Source of the DNA: Promethearchaeia archaeon
GTDB taxonomy: Archaea > Asgardarchaeota > Lokiarchaeia > Sigyniarchaeales > SOKP01
Direction of reading: 5' to 3'
Length of the DNA: 64,000 nt
Assembly: GCA_029856145.1 (NCBI GenBank)
Contig: JAHQWK010000001.1
Location: forward strand, 124,001 to 188,000
How positions within the stretch are numbered: position 1 is the first letter of the stretch; each line of letters starts with the position of its first letter. Shown one piece after another: positions 16,139 through 25,341 of the stretch. The position numbers were made by a program, and so were the translations under genes. The notes under the pieces are model-generated. The model saw nothing but the letters and a program-made list of their open reading frames with translations. It ran no database searches and was not told the origin of the DNA.

Positions 16139-17437
16139 ATGAAAAATTTGTCTAAAGATTCTGCTTTAGTTGTATATTATTATAAGAATAATATCTATAG
16201 TTTCAATGCTTTAGTCGGGGCATTGGAAACAGATAGCTACTTCGATGATTTTAATATTTACTTTATTAAAAAAAAAGACGAATTAATTTATGGGTTAAAA
16301 GACATAATTAAAAACCACAAATCAATAATTGTTGGATTTTCCTTTTTCACTTCTCAACTATGGGAAATTTATGATTTAATTTCATTATTAAAAAATAAAT
16401 ACAAAGATAGTATTCTTTATATCGCAGGGGGTCCACATGCTACAGGTGATCCCCTAGGAGTACTTAAACTTGGGTTTGATTTTGTCGTTGTAGGTGAGGG
16501 TGAAGAAACAATAATAGAATTATTGAAGAAAGTAGATTTAGGTTCTGATTACGAGAGTTTAAAGGGAATTGCTTTTATTAATGATTCTAATGAATATATT
16601 TTCACCGGAAAAAGAGTGGCTATTGATTTAGACGATTATCCTCCATTTCCTTTAAAAAATCAGAGATTTGGGGCAATAGAGATAACCAGAGGTTGTCCTT
16701 ATGTGTGTTATTTTTGTCAAACACCCTATATTTCAGGGACAAAACCAAGACATAGAAGTATTGAATCTATATGTAAATATATACAAATACTGTATAATCA
16801 TTATGGGGATCTTACTGATGTAAGATTTATCACCCCCAATGCATTTTCATATGGATCTCTGGACGGAAAGGTGTTAAATCTAACAAAACTTGAAAATCTG
16901 CTTAAAAAAATAAGAGGGATAATAGGAAAAAAGAGTCGTTTATTTTTAGGGACTTTTCCATCAGAGGTGAGACCTGAACACGTTACTAATAACTCACTAG
17001 ATTTAGTCTTAAAATATGCTGATAATGATAATATCACCATTGGAGCACAGTCCGGTAGTCAAAGAATCTTAGATCTGTGTCATAGAGATCATACAGTTGA
17101 AGATATATATAATGCTGTCAAATTGACGGTAGAACATAATTTAAAAATTAATGTGGACTTTATTTTCGGTTTACCTGGAGAAAATGAAGAAGATATATTG
17201 CTCACAATTTCTATGATGAGAGAATTGTCAAATAAAGGTGCAAGAGTACATGCTCACTCATTTATTCCTTTACCTCAGACTCCCTTTGCTAAGGCACCTG
17301 TTAATAGAGTTAAAGATTTGTATAAAAAGGAAATTACAAAGTTAATATCAAAAGGATTTGCATTTGGTGATTGGAAGAAACAAGAAAAATTAGCAATCAA
17401 GATAGCTAAATATATGAAGACGATGAAATTAGAATAA
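16139..17437 (+). CDS. B12-binding/radical SAM protein (MJ1487-like family)
   Basis: The protein is 432 aa. An N-terminal B12-binding-like Rossmann part (residues about 1-165: VGFSFFTSQLWEIYDLI, IAGGPHATGDPLGVL, VVGEGEETI) is followed by the radical SAM core with CPYVCYFC (CxxxCxxC, residues about 186-193), an FGLPGENEED motif and a GAQSGSQRIL stretch. It matches the archaeal TIGR04013-type subfamily of unknown function. These enzymes bind a 4Fe-4S cluster and SAM, and perhaps cobalamin, and often methylate. It ends 6 bases before the convergent glycosylase gene. The start ATG is preceded by a weak purine tract. Confidence 0.85.
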   Translation: MKNLSKDSALVVYYYKNNIYSFNALVGALETDSYFDDFNIYFIKKKDELIYGLKDIIKNHKSIIVGFSFFTSQLWEIYDLISLLKNKYKDSILYIAGGPHATGDPLGVLKLGFDFVVVGEGEETIIELLKKVDLGSDYESLKGIAFINDSNEYIFTGKRVAIDLDDYPPFPLKNQRFGAIEITRGCPYVCYFCQTPYISGTKPRHRSIESICKYIQILYNHYGDLTDVRFITPNAFSYGSLDGKVLNLTKLENLLKKIRGIIGKKSRLFLGTFPSEVRPEHVTNNSLDLVLKYADNDNITIGAQSGSQRILDLCHRDHTVEDIYNAVKLTVEHNLKINVDFIFGLPGENEEDILLTISMMRELSNKGARVHAHSFIPLPQTPFAKAPVNRVKDLYKKEITKLISKGFAFGDWKKQEKLAIKIAKYMKTMKLE

Positions 17438-17443
17438 AGCTCT

Positions 17444-18325
17444 TCATGTTTTTATATTAATAGTATCATCCGTAATCTCAATGAATCCTTCTTTTTCCAA
17501 TTGATTAAGCATATTATTTATTTTTTTTTGTTCGTTACTATCAAATACTCTTTGAATATTCTTTATCTCCATTTTTCCTTGTTTAATTAATAATTCTAGA
17601 ATCTTTCCTCTAATTTGCCTGGTCGATCCTTTAAAAGGTGCTTGCTTTCGATAATGAGTACTTTTTTTATTCAGTTCTGGATGAGCCTTTTTGAGCATTA
17701 CACCATAGTCCATTAGAGCATAATACCATTCGCGAGGATTAGCATTATCAACTGAATTTTTAACGATCGGCAAAATTTCTTTATCATCAATCTTCCTTTT
17801 ATTAGGAAAGAAAAAGTAAATATAAACCCTTCTTATATTCGTTTCAATAAAAGCTGTAGACCTATTAAAAGCAAATGTAATAATTGATGATGCTGTATTA
17901 TGTCCTATTTGTGGAAAAGATTTTAAAATGTCTATTGAATCAGGTAGTTTCCCTTCAAAATTTTTGACAACAGTATCTGCAATCGTTTTTAATGCTATTG
18001 CCCTTCTATTATATCCTAAACCTTTCCATTCCTTAAGAACTTCTTCAAGCGAAGCTATAGATAATGATAAAAAATCTGGAAATTTTTTTTTAAATTTTAA
18101 ATATTTTTCTGATACTCTCCTTGTTTGGGTTTGTTGGAGCATAATTTCTGATACTAGAACATTATAGGGTGTTATATTTTCCCTAAAAGGAAATTTTCTC
18201 TTATGATTTTTATAATAATCATAAATAATTTTCTGAAATAAGTCTATTACTTCAGAGGTTAAACCTCTTTTTATAAAAAGTCTGTGAAAGTCACTGATAA
18301 ATAATTCTTCTCTAATTTTAAACAC
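17444..18325 (-). CDS. HhH-GPD DNA glycosylase, MutY-like, without Fe-S cluster
   Basis: The protein is 293 aa. VSEIMLQQTQT (residues 58-68) carries the MutY-type catalytic glutamate (E60), and FPQIGHNTASSII (137-149) is the helix-hairpin-helix. Where most of the superfamily has the catalytic Asp (V-D-x-N-V) this protein has FIETNIRRV, with Glu161. The four-cysteine Fe-S loop of MutY and EndoIII is absent: after HPELNKKS there is THYRKQAPFKGSTRQIRG. A C-terminal winged-helix-like tail (about 235-293) follows. A role in base excision repair, probably on adenine mispairs, is likely; the exact substrate is not certain. Confidence 0.75.
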   Translation of the reverse strand: MFKIREELFISDFHRLFIKRGLTSEVIDLFQKIIYDYYKNHKRKFPFRENITPYNVLVSEIMLQQTQTRRVSEKYLKFKKKFPDFLSLSIASLEEVLKEWKGLGYNRRAIALKTIADTVVKNFEGKLPDSIDILKSFPQIGHNTASSIITFAFNRSTAFIETNIRRVYIYFFFPNKRKIDDKEILPIVKNSVDNANPREWYYALMDYGVMLKKAHPELNKKSTHYRKQAPFKGSTRQIRGKILELLIKQGKMEIKNIQRVFDSNEQKKINNMLNQLEKEGFIEITDDTINIKT

Positions 18326-18420
18326 AGAAAAAATGATAATTATGTAGTATATATAGATAAAGGAATAGTAAAATTGAATTTATGGATTTTAAAATATAAT
18401 TCATACTTGATATTCTTTAA

Positions 18421-20328
18421 TTAAGAAAGATCAAACGCGAATATTGTAACTCCTCCCTCTATTCTTTTCAGGTTTAGCAAATATCCTGAACTATTAATAA
18501 TATGAAGCATTGGTTTATTTTCAAGTAGAATTGATCCAGTAAATGTTCGGTAATTAAGCTCTTTGCCAATTTGTACTAAATAATTCAATAAAAACTTAGT
18601 AATCCCTAGTCCTCTCCAATCCTTATGAACTACAAATGCTATCTCTGCAACAGAAGGTTGAACTGTTTTGAAAAATGCTCCTAATGCAATAATTTTTTCT
18701 TCTCCATTTTCACCATATTCTCCTCCCAAAATCATATCTGTTGAGTAATCAATATTAACCATTGGTTGGATTTTTTTATGGCGAAAATCTTTAACAGGAG
18801 CAAAAAATCTCAAATATCTATCTTGCTCATCCAGGGAATAATGAAGTTCTTGAATCATTCTTTCATCTGTGGGTTTTACAGGGCGAATTTTTATCTTTTT
18901 TCCATTTTGAAGCTTTATTATTAATTCATACTTTTCTGGATAAACACTTATTCTTCCATCTATAGATATTGGCAACTTTTGATCTGAATATATATACTTC
19001 CATTTTTTTGCATGTTCTAATAATTCTTCTCGAAAATCTGGATGTGCAATATTAATCATTTCAAGAACTCTTTCTCTAATACTTTTTCCATAAAGATAAG
19101 CAATACCCCATTCAGTCACCACGTAATGGATATCTCCTCTTGTAATTACAACACCAGAACCGGGCTGAAGATAAGGAACTATTCGAGAAACTATGGTTCC
19201 ATCTTTTAGAGTTGCCGTAGAAGGCAAGGTCATAATTGGCTTTCCATTAATTGCTCTTCCAGCACCTCTTACAAAATCAACTTGACCGCCAATTCCGCTG
19301 TAAAATCGGTGACCTAAGGAATCTGAATTTACTTGTCCTGTTAAATCGACACTTAGAGCTGCATTTATAGCTACTTGTTTTTTATTTTTACTAATAATAT
19401 AGGGATCATTAGTATAATCACAAGGATGGAATTCCACCATAGGATTATCATCAACAAAATCATATAATCTTTTTGACCCCATTACAAAGGAACAAATGAT
19501 CTTATCTTTATGTAAAGTCTTTTTTTTACATGTTATTACGCCTTCTTCCACAAGATCAACTATCCCATCCGAAAATACCTCACTATGAACACCTAAATCT
19601 TTTTTCTCCTTTAATTCTTTAGTAACTGCATTTGGAATCTGACCAATTCCCATTTGAATAGTAGATTCATCTTCAATTAAAGAAGCTACAAATTTAGCTA
19701 TTCTAGTGGAAACATCATCGAGCTCACCATAAGTGAATTCAATAATATCGTGATCACTAAGTACATATGCATCAATATCATTCATATGAATGAATGAATC
19801 ACCTAAAGTACGTGGCATTTTAGGGTTTATCTCAGCTACAACTTGGTCGGCAGATTCAGCTATGGGTTTTACAATATCCACATTGATTCCATAACTACAA
19901 AAACCGTATCTGTCTGGTGGACTCACTTGAATTAAGGCTGTATCCATGTGAATTTTTCCAGAGTTGAATAGTTTAGGAATTTCTGAAAGAGGCATTGGAG
20001 TATAATCTGCTTGACCAACTTCCACATATTTTCGCAGTGATTTTCCAATAAAAAATGCATTATGTCTAAATAAATCTTCTATTCCTCCAGCTGTTTCATA
20101 ATAATCTAAATCGCTGAGACTAAGAAAATGCAATATCTCAACATCTGGAAGTTGACGTCCCATTTCAATTAATTTTTTTGTAAGATCAATTGGTTCTGAA
20201 CAACCAGAATCAATAAAAATTCGATTTCCTGGTTTGATATATTTCCTAATCGCTGTGTCTAATGGCACTTGTTTCTTACTATGATTATTTAATGTTTTTA
20301 AGAGATCTTTATTTGAGATTGGCACCAA
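18421..20328 (-). CDS. Acetyl-CoA hydrolase/CoA-transferase fused to a GNAT acetyltransferase domain
   Basis: The protein is 635 aa. Residues about 20-445 are the two-domain CoA-transferase/acetyl-CoA hydrolase fold (MGIGQIPNAV; HSEVFSDGIVDLVEEGV; GQVDFVRGAGRAINGKPIM; YVVTEWGIAYLYGKSIRER). Residues about 475-635 are a GNAT domain: KIRPVKPTDERM at its start, then EIAFVVHKDWRGLGITKFLL, the acetyl-CoA-binding loop. Similar fusions are known in bacteria and archaea, often annotated as 4-hydroxybutyrate CoA-transferase-like. It could move CoA between acyl groups and be coupled to lysine acetylation. No pathway partner is adjacent. Confidence 0.85.
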   Translation of the reverse strand: MVPISNKDLLKTLNNHSKKQVPLDTAIRKYIKPGNRIFIDSGCSEPIDLTKKLIEMGRQLPDVEILHFLSLSDLDYYETAGGIEDLFRHNAFFIGKSLRKYVEVGQADYTPMPLSEIPKLFNSGKIHMDTALIQVSPPDRYGFCSYGINVDIVKPIAESADQVVAEINPKMPRTLGDSFIHMNDIDAYVLSDHDIIEFTYGELDDVSTRIAKFVASLIEDESTIQMGIGQIPNAVTKELKEKKDLGVHSEVFSDGIVDLVEEGVITCKKKTLHKDKIICSFVMGSKRLYDFVDDNPMVEFHPCDYTNDPYIISKNKKQVAINAALSVDLTGQVNSDSLGHRFYSGIGGQVDFVRGAGRAINGKPIMTLPSTATLKDGTIVSRIVPYLQPGSGVVITRGDIHYVVTEWGIAYLYGKSIRERVLEMINIAHPDFREELLEHAKKWKYIYSDQKLPISIDGRISVYPEKYELIIKLQNGKKIKIRPVKPTDERMIQELHYSLDEQDRYLRFFAPVKDFRHKKIQPMVNIDYSTDMILGGEYGENGEEKIIALGAFFKTVQPSVAEIAFVVHKDWRGLGITKFLLNYLVQIGKELNYRTFTGSILLENKPMLHIINSSGYLLNLKRIEGGVTIFAFDLS

Positions 20329-20686
20329 AAAAACACCCTATTTTTTTCATAATACACTTTAATTAGTGTCTACATGATTTTAAATATAATTATAAGAGAT
20401 GTAAAAATGAAAATATTCTTTAATTAAAATCTCAAGGGAAACGGCCTAAAACAAGACAAAAAATTGGACTTAAAGATAAATTAGCTGCTTTAAAAACCAT
20501 TAAACAGAGTGAATCATCAGAAGAACTTTAAATATACAATTTTTTTTTTCAATTGTTCTTTTTAGAATGCTTTCTTTTTGAATGATATCCTTCAATTGTT
20601 CTTTTTAAAGCAAAATAAACAATAATAAATATTCGCTTTCCTTCTAGAACTTATATTTTTATGAAAATGATTTCCTACGATTACAT
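20329..20686. other. 358-base region with a coding remnant
   Basis: Most of the stretch is non-coding and AT-rich. From 20424 to 20531 on the plus strand one frame reads KSQGKRPKTRQKIGLKDKLA and on to SSEEL before a TAA; it has no start codon and begins right after a stop. It looks like the basic C-terminal tail of a lost gene, but it is too short to identify. T runs around 20539-20548 could act as a terminator for plus-strand transcripts. Confidence 0.3.
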
Positions 20687-21025
20687 ATGGCAAAAGATAA
20701 AGTCGATATTGAAGATCTAGAAGCGTTTATTAATGGCTTAAAGCATTCTTTTGATACTTTGGAAGATATTGATCCAACACAATCAAAAGGATTTCAGGCG
20801 CAATTAGCAAAAGCAATATCAGATTTAAGGATAAAAAGAGCTGCCAAATTTGAACCTCTTCCAAAACACATTGGTCAATTTACCAAAGATGATCTCAAGA
20901 ATTTATTACTAAAGGAGTTAGAATCTTTACAAAATGATTTAGATTCTTCTGATTATAATTGGAGAAAAAAGTTTGAATTAGTAAAAAAAATTGCTCTTGT
21001 ACGAGAGCAAGTAAATAATATGTAA
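20687..21025 (+). CDS. Small helical protein of unknown function
   Basis: The protein is 112 aa, fully helical by pattern, with heptad-like Leu spacing at both ends (LEAFINGLKHSFDTLEDI; LLLKELESLQNDLDSSDYNW). It has no cysteines, signal or membrane segment. It starts at an ATG and ends 43 bases before the TatD gene on the same strand, so the two may be co-transcribed. No family is recognised. Confidence 0.45.
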   Translation: MAKDKVDIEDLEAFINGLKHSFDTLEDIDPTQSKGFQAQLAKAISDLRIKRAAKFEPLPKHIGQFTKDDLKNLLLKELESLQNDLDSSDYNWRKKFELVKKIALVREQVNNM

Positions 21026-21074
21026 TCCGTTTATTCTCTCAGTAATTTTAACATTAATCCTTGAGGTTTTGAAA

Positions 21075-21830
21075 ATGTTAATAGATATCCATTGTCATGC
21101 TAATCTCTATCTTAATCTTGAAAAAATTATTAAAGAAGCGAAAAATGTTGGAGTAGAAAAGATTATTTCTGTTGGTATGAGTTTTACTAGCCTAGAAAGG
21201 ATATTAGAAATATCTGACAAATATGATACAATTTATCCTGCTTTAGGAATCCATCCTGAAGAAGTGAGGATGAATAAAAACATTGGTAATCAATTAGATT
21301 TAGTAGTGGATATTATTAAAAAAAATAATGCAAAAATTTGTGCTATAGGGGAGATTGGTTTAGATTATCATTTTGTTAAAGAAAAGGAGTTATATCCTCT
21401 TCAAAAGGATATCTTTAAGATTATGCTTGGATTAGCGCAGGAATTGAATTTACCTGTTAATTTACATACTAATGGGGCAGAAAAAATAGTTTTTGACATG
21501 CTACCCTCATATAATATCCCCAATGTTAATATTCATTGGTATTCTGGACCTGAACAATTTTTAAATTTAGGAATAGATAGGGGATACTTTTTCTCAGTTA
21601 CACCTGCAATTAGTTATTCACCAGCAGTTAAGAATACTGTTTTAAAAATTGATAAAGATTTCATTCTTCTCGAGAGTGATGGGCCAGTAAAATACTCAGG
21701 AAAAATCGGCACTCCTGCAATGATTAGAGATGTGTTAAATGCAATATCTAAGCTAAAGAAAATTGATTCTAAAGAATTAGAAATACAAATAGAAAATAAT
21801 ACTAAATTAATTTTCCCAAAAATCTTTTAA
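21075..21830 (+). CDS. TatD-family metal-dependent hydrolase
   Basis: The protein is 251 aa from the ATG at 21075, which I prefer because GAGG at 21063-21066 is spaced 8 bases from it; a TTG at 21069 is too close. The family pattern is clear: LIDIHCHANL (metal His-x-His) at the N-terminus, YPALGIHPEEV, AIGEIGLDYH, NLHTNGAE, a NIHWYSG turn and LLESDGPV with the metal Asp. TatD proteins are DNases or related phosphoesterases. The His in the fourth strand sits in NLHTN rather than the usual H-x-R/H-A form, as in some archaeal members. Confidence 0.85.
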   Translation: MLIDIHCHANLYLNLEKIIKEAKNVGVEKIISVGMSFTSLERILEISDKYDTIYPALGIHPEEVRMNKNIGNQLDLVVDIIKKNNAKICAIGEIGLDYHFVKEKELYPLQKDIFKIMLGLAQELNLPVNLHTNGAEKIVFDMLPSYNIPNVNIHWYSGPEQFLNLGIDRGYFFSVTPAISYSPAVKNTVLKIDKDFILLESDGPVKYSGKIGTPAMIRDVLNAISKLKKIDSKELEIQIENNTKLIFPKIF

Positions 21831-21935
21831 GAAATAATCATATTATTATGGTTTACTTCACTCAATTATTAAGTTTCCAACATCTATGATATTTTTAGGA
21901 AAGTTTTGTTAATTAATTTATAATTTAGTATTTAA

Positions 21936-22811
21936 TTAATTGGGTTTTTCAGCGATAATAAATATTTGATGTTCTGGTACAACAGGTTCATCAATTCCAA
22001 CATATTTGGTTTCAATCACATCAAATCCATATGATTTCAGAAGTTTTTTCCATTCTTCCACCTTAAGGAAATTAAGAGGTACATTGATATCTTCATCCCC
22101 AATTACTCGATTGTAAAACCAATCAAAAAAGCTATTAGTCATCCTAATATCATCTTCTTCAACATAAGCTTCTTTAATAATTAGGCGATGTTTAGTTACT
22201 CTCGTTGCTTCCTCCAATAAATGTTCGGGGTCGCTCGCATGATGTAAAACAGTATATAAAATTGTAGTATCTACTTCCCCATCTGATAACGGTACTTTAC
22301 CCTCTGGATTGTATAAGATCAATGGTAGGTTCGTATAATTATAATCTACAATATCAACAAGTAAGACTTCTTTATCAAGCTGTTCTTTTATTTCTAGCGC
22401 TAAAAGCCCATTTCCTGCACCAAGATCAAGTATCTTCTTTCCTACGATGTAGTTTTTAACTTTTTCACACCTTATTTTAGCCTGTTTGAATTCTTTAGCC
22501 TTGAGATCTTTTTCATTATCGACATGTTTTCTGATAAATTTTCGAAATGCTTCTTCAACTTTAATAAGAGGTGTTCCTTTTTTCAGGCCTCTAGTTATGG
22601 TTCTATTTACATAAAACCAAAAAATTTGTCTTTTAAAAAAATTTAAATTAGCATTTTTCATGGCAGATAAAAATAATGACCGAATTTCATTCCAATAGTA
22701 CCTATTTTTTTTAATTTTCTTAGAAAATATTGGATATATGAGACTTTCCACAACATCAATATCGTTTTGATTAGCAGGTTTGTAAAATTTAATTATTTCT
22801 TCTTGAATCAA
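21936..22811 (-). CDS. Class I SAM-dependent methyltransferase
   Basis: The protein is 291 aa. The AdoMet motif KILDLGAGNGLLALEI lies near residues 129-144, the acidic strand end VLLVDI is motif II, and VDTTILYTVLHHASDPEHLL is motif IV/V. The first 110 residues are helical and have no known domain. The start is TTG. The gene is divergent from a TetR-type regulator, and two palindromes in the gap suggest that the regulator controls both. A methyltransferase under TetR control often alters a toxic or signalling small molecule, but the substrate is unknown. Confidence 0.7.
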   Translation of the reverse strand: MIQEEIIKFYKPANQNDIDVVESLIYPIFSKKIKKNRYYWNEIRSLFLSAMKNANLNFFKRQIFWFYVNRTITRGLKKGTPLIKVEEAFRKFIRKHVDNEKDLKAKEFKQAKIRCEKVKNYIVGKKILDLGAGNGLLALEIKEQLDKEVLLVDIVDYNYTNLPLILYNPEGKVPLSDGEVDTTILYTVLHHASDPEHLLEEATRVTKHRLIIKEAYVEEDDIRMTNSFFDWFYNRVIGDEDINVPLNFLKVEEWKKLLKSYGFDVIETKYVGIDEPVVPEHQIFIIAEKPN

Positions 22812-22841
22812 TTATTTATCACAACCACTTAATTTTTAAGT

Positions 22842-22886
22842 AAGTGAGTATTTACTCACTTATAAACTTTATGAGTAATTGCTCAT
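22842..22886. promoter_or_regulatory. Two palindromic operators between the methyltransferase and TetR genes
   Basis: AAGTGAGTA-TT-TACTCACTT (22842-22861) is a perfect 9+2+9 inverted repeat. ATGAGTAATTGCTCAT (22871-22886) is a near-perfect second copy sharing the GAGTA half-site. They lie 15 bases upstream of the TetR ATG and 31 bases from the methyltransferase start, the usual position for autoregulation by a TetR dimer. Confidence 0.75.
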
Positions 22887-22900
22887 TTAATATTATTATA

Positions 22901-23515
22901 ATGTTAAGTAAAAAATTTTCACGGAATAAACAAGAAAAAATTAACCGGATTTATGATACATTTTTTAACTTAATCTTAAAACAGGGATATCACAAAACAA
23001 GCACAAATCATGTTGCAAAATCAGCTAAGATTAGTATTGGTACGATTTATAAATATTTTCCGAAAGGGAAAGAAGATATTATAAGAAAATATTTTGAAGA
23101 ATCGATGGAAACTTTTTTGGATAGTCAGGATCTAAGTAACATGACTGATGAAAATATAAGAGTTTTTCTTAATCATTTTGTTTTAGATTTATTTAAGAAT
23201 CACGAGGAAAATAAAGGATATAATATAGCTTTTAGGTCTGCTATACAATCTGATCAAAAATTGCATGAAGCACACAAGGAGAAGATTTTTATTTTTTTTA
23301 AAGGTACAGCGCAGAAATTAAGGAAGATAAATAAAAACTTTAACCAGATACCTGAGGAAAGATTGGTTGAAACATTTATCTTTATTTATAATCTTATCAA
23401 TGCGATTTTATATCATCATTTATCTATAATGGAATTATTTGATACAGATGATAAGCTAGTTGATTATCTTACAAATTTAGTAGTTTTTTCATTGGAATAT
23501 TTACTTCAAAATTAA
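22901..23515 (+). CDS. TetR/AcrR-family transcriptional regulator
   Basis: The protein is 204 aa from the ATG at 22901. Residues about 8-58 are the TetR helix-turn-helix: KINRIYDTFFNLILKQGYHK, TSTNHVAKSAKISIGTIYKYF, then a helical ligand domain (LNHFVLDLFKNHEENKGYN, LVETFIFIYNLINAILY). A longer reading from GTG 22844 would place the operators inside the gene, so I reject it. The protein probably represses itself and the divergent methyltransferase through the two palindromes. The ligand is unknown. Confidence 0.85.
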   Translation: MLSKKFSRNKQEKINRIYDTFFNLILKQGYHKTSTNHVAKSAKISIGTIYKYFPKGKEDIIRKYFEESMETFLDSQDLSNMTDENIRVFLNHFVLDLFKNHEENKGYNIAFRSAIQSDQKLHEAHKEKIFIFFKGTAQKLRKINKNFNQIPEERLVETFIFIYNLINAILYHHLSIMELFDTDDKLVDYLTNLVVFSLEYLLQN

Positions 23516-23536
23516 AGATATACTAAAAAATAGTTT

Positions 23537-23803
23537 CTATGATTTTTCTTCTTTTTCCATCATTTTAATAATTTCTTCTGGAAGTTCTCCTTTATTTTTC
23601 ATACGGTTTAACATATCTTTTACTTCAGAGATGGTGTTTCCATAAATATGTAAAGAATTGCTAAAATCTTTTAAAGTTTCTTCATTTTGTGTTAAGAGAT
23701 TTTTCTATATCTTCCCAGAGCCCTGATAAATAAATTGAACCAAGAGTAAGATCATATAACCCGTATCCAGGGTGTCTTTTTTCCCCCAAATCATTCTTCC
23801 CGG
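23537..23803 (-). pseudogene. Decayed fragments, including the 3' end of a thymidylate synthase copy
   Basis: From about 23700 down to the TAG at 23537 one frame encodes FSNSLHIYGNTISEVKDMLN and ELPEEIIKMMEKEEKS, almost the same as the C-terminus of the thymidylate synthase at 26641-27645, with clear DNA-level similarity as well. Just upstream, in another frame (about 23803-23682), [20 protein letters not shown] reads like protein of a different gene. Neither has a start. This is the scar of a duplication or rearrangement. Confidence 0.75.
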
Positions 23804-23832
23804 ATTAAATTTATATTTTAAACAATCTTTAT

Positions 23833-25134
23833 TTAAATATTTCCTTGTTTGATTATATTTGATATATTTAATGAATCTAAATCCTTTTCTACTCTTATAT
23901 AGCGTTTTTCAATTTGATTTTTTTTGACATATTTGTCTATTATCTTTAGAACCATTTCTCTATCAATATTTCTGTTTACTGCTTTTTCTACTGGAACTAG
24001 CTTTTTAAGTAGAATTGATAGACTAATTTCTTTAAATTTTGCAATATTGTTGATGATATTCTTTTCTATGACATTAGGAATATTGATATTTTCAAATGAC
24101 TTGCAATCAATTTTACATATGAATATTATTTTTTCATCTTCAGACAAATTTTTAATAAAATTTGTAGTTATCTGTGGTGGTTTACTTCCATCTTCATAAC
24201 CAAGGAATTTTTTCATAATCAAATAATCAAAAACTTCATTAATTCCTTCACCAGTTAGAGCAGATGTTTCAAAATAAGCATAATTGTAATTTTTTGCTAA
24301 TTCTAAGGCTTGTTTCTTAATATCCTCTCTATTTTTAACAATATCAATTTTATTCCCTATAATTATAAACGGAATCTCCTTACTAGCAACAAATTGTTGA
24401 GCTTCTTTAATCCAATCCTTAAGTTTTATAAGGGTTTCAAATTTAGAATAGTCGAATAGAATAAGAATTGCATGAGAATATTTATAATAATATCTCCGCA
24501 CTTTTCCAAAGCTTTTTAAGCCTGATAAATCAAATAGATTTAATTTTAGGTTAATATCATTAGTTATCTGTAATTCCTTCTCTATTATTGAAACTCCAAT
24601 TGTAGGGTTATATTTTTCTATAAACACATCCCTTTTATACATTCCCATCAATGCAGTTTTGCCAACAGCTTCAGATCCTATAACAATGATGTTTCTACAA
24701 TTTGTGGTTAAGGCTAAATCATCATTTTGATTTAATTTTGGAGTGATCGAACAAGGATCAAAATTATTCAATATCAGTGATGCTTGATTAGCTATGATAT
24801 GAGAATAAGGTAAGAATTTGTCTAAATGAGAATAAGGACTTCCAATTAAAACAAAAATAGCGTTGGAACTTTTCCCTAATTCTATATAATACAAATGAAA
24901 ATCATCCATAACAAAAGAACCACTACCTAATTCTGTGTTTGTATATATTTTAATTCTATTTAGCGTTTGATCTAGAAGTGTCATTATACCTCCAATTAAA
25001 TCTTCATTGAATTCTTTTACTGACTTTTTTGCTACAATAAAACCATTAAAATCTACAATTAAAGCCGCTGATATATCTGGAACTTCAGTAAGCAAATGGG
25101 CTAGTAAATCCTCTATTATTGGTAATTTGTTCAT
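23833..25134 (-). CDS. Roadblock - Ras-like GTPase - C-terminal helical module
   Basis: The protein is 433 aa in three parts. Residues 1-125 are a Roadblock/LC7-like domain (LLAHLLTEVPDISAALIVDF, GSFVMDDFHLYYIELG). Residues 146-310 are a small GTPase with G1 GSEAVGKT (153-160), G2 Thr178, G3 DLSG (202-205), G4 NKID (261-264) and G5 ETSA (289-292). The residue after G3 is Leu, not the catalytic Gln of Ras, so hydrolysis may need a partner. Residues about 329-413 form a helical domain about half identical to the C-terminus of the zinc protein at 25826-26422. There is no lipidation motif. Roadblock-GTPase fusions are known in Asgard archaea; the C-terminal module is new to me. Confidence 0.85.
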   Translation of the reverse strand: MNKLPIIEDLLAHLLTEVPDISAALIVDFNGFIVAKKSVKEFNEDLIGGIMTLLDQTLNRIKIYTNTELGSGSFVMDDFHLYYIELGKSSNAIFVLIGSPYSHLDKFLPYSHIIANQASLILNNFDPCSITPKLNQNDDLALTTNCRNIIVIGSEAVGKTALMGMYKRDVFIEKYNPTIGVSIIEKELQITNDINLKLNLFDLSGLKSFGKVRRYYYKYSHAILILFDYSKFETLIKLKDWIKEAQQFVASKEIPFIIIGNKIDIVKNREDIKKQALELAKNYNYAYFETSALTGEGINEVFDYLIMKKFLGYEDGSKPPQITTNFIKNLSEDEKIIFICKIDCKSFENINIPNVIEKNIINNIAKFKEISLSILLKKLVPVEKAVNRNIDREMVLKIIDKYVKKNQIEKRYIRVEKDLDSLNISNIIKQGNI

Positions 25135-25327
25135 TTCTTTGATAATTCATTAACACTAATATTCTTAAGAATTAACTCATCCGATTATGATTAATGTTTA
25201 GGAAGAGTTTTTTATATTTAAAAAAATTTACACCTATTTGATAATTTTATTCATTAATATGTGTTTTTAATCTATTTTTTACCTCTGCTTAACCAAAATT
25301 TAACGATTTTTTAGTTTTATAAACATT

Positions 25328-25339
25328 AAAAAAAAAAAA
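25328..25339 (-). terminator. Poly-T terminator (minus strand) after the cysteine-rich gene
   Basis: A run of 12 A residues on the plus strand ends 2 bases before the stop codon of the gene at 25342, giving U12 in the minus-strand transcript. Confidence 0.5.
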
Positions 25340-25341
25340 TA

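Noticed and set aside
22844..22900. GTG start for the TetR gene 57 bases upstream of the chosen ATG
   Set aside because: It would place both palindromic operators inside the coding region, and the extra residues do not match TetR N-termini.
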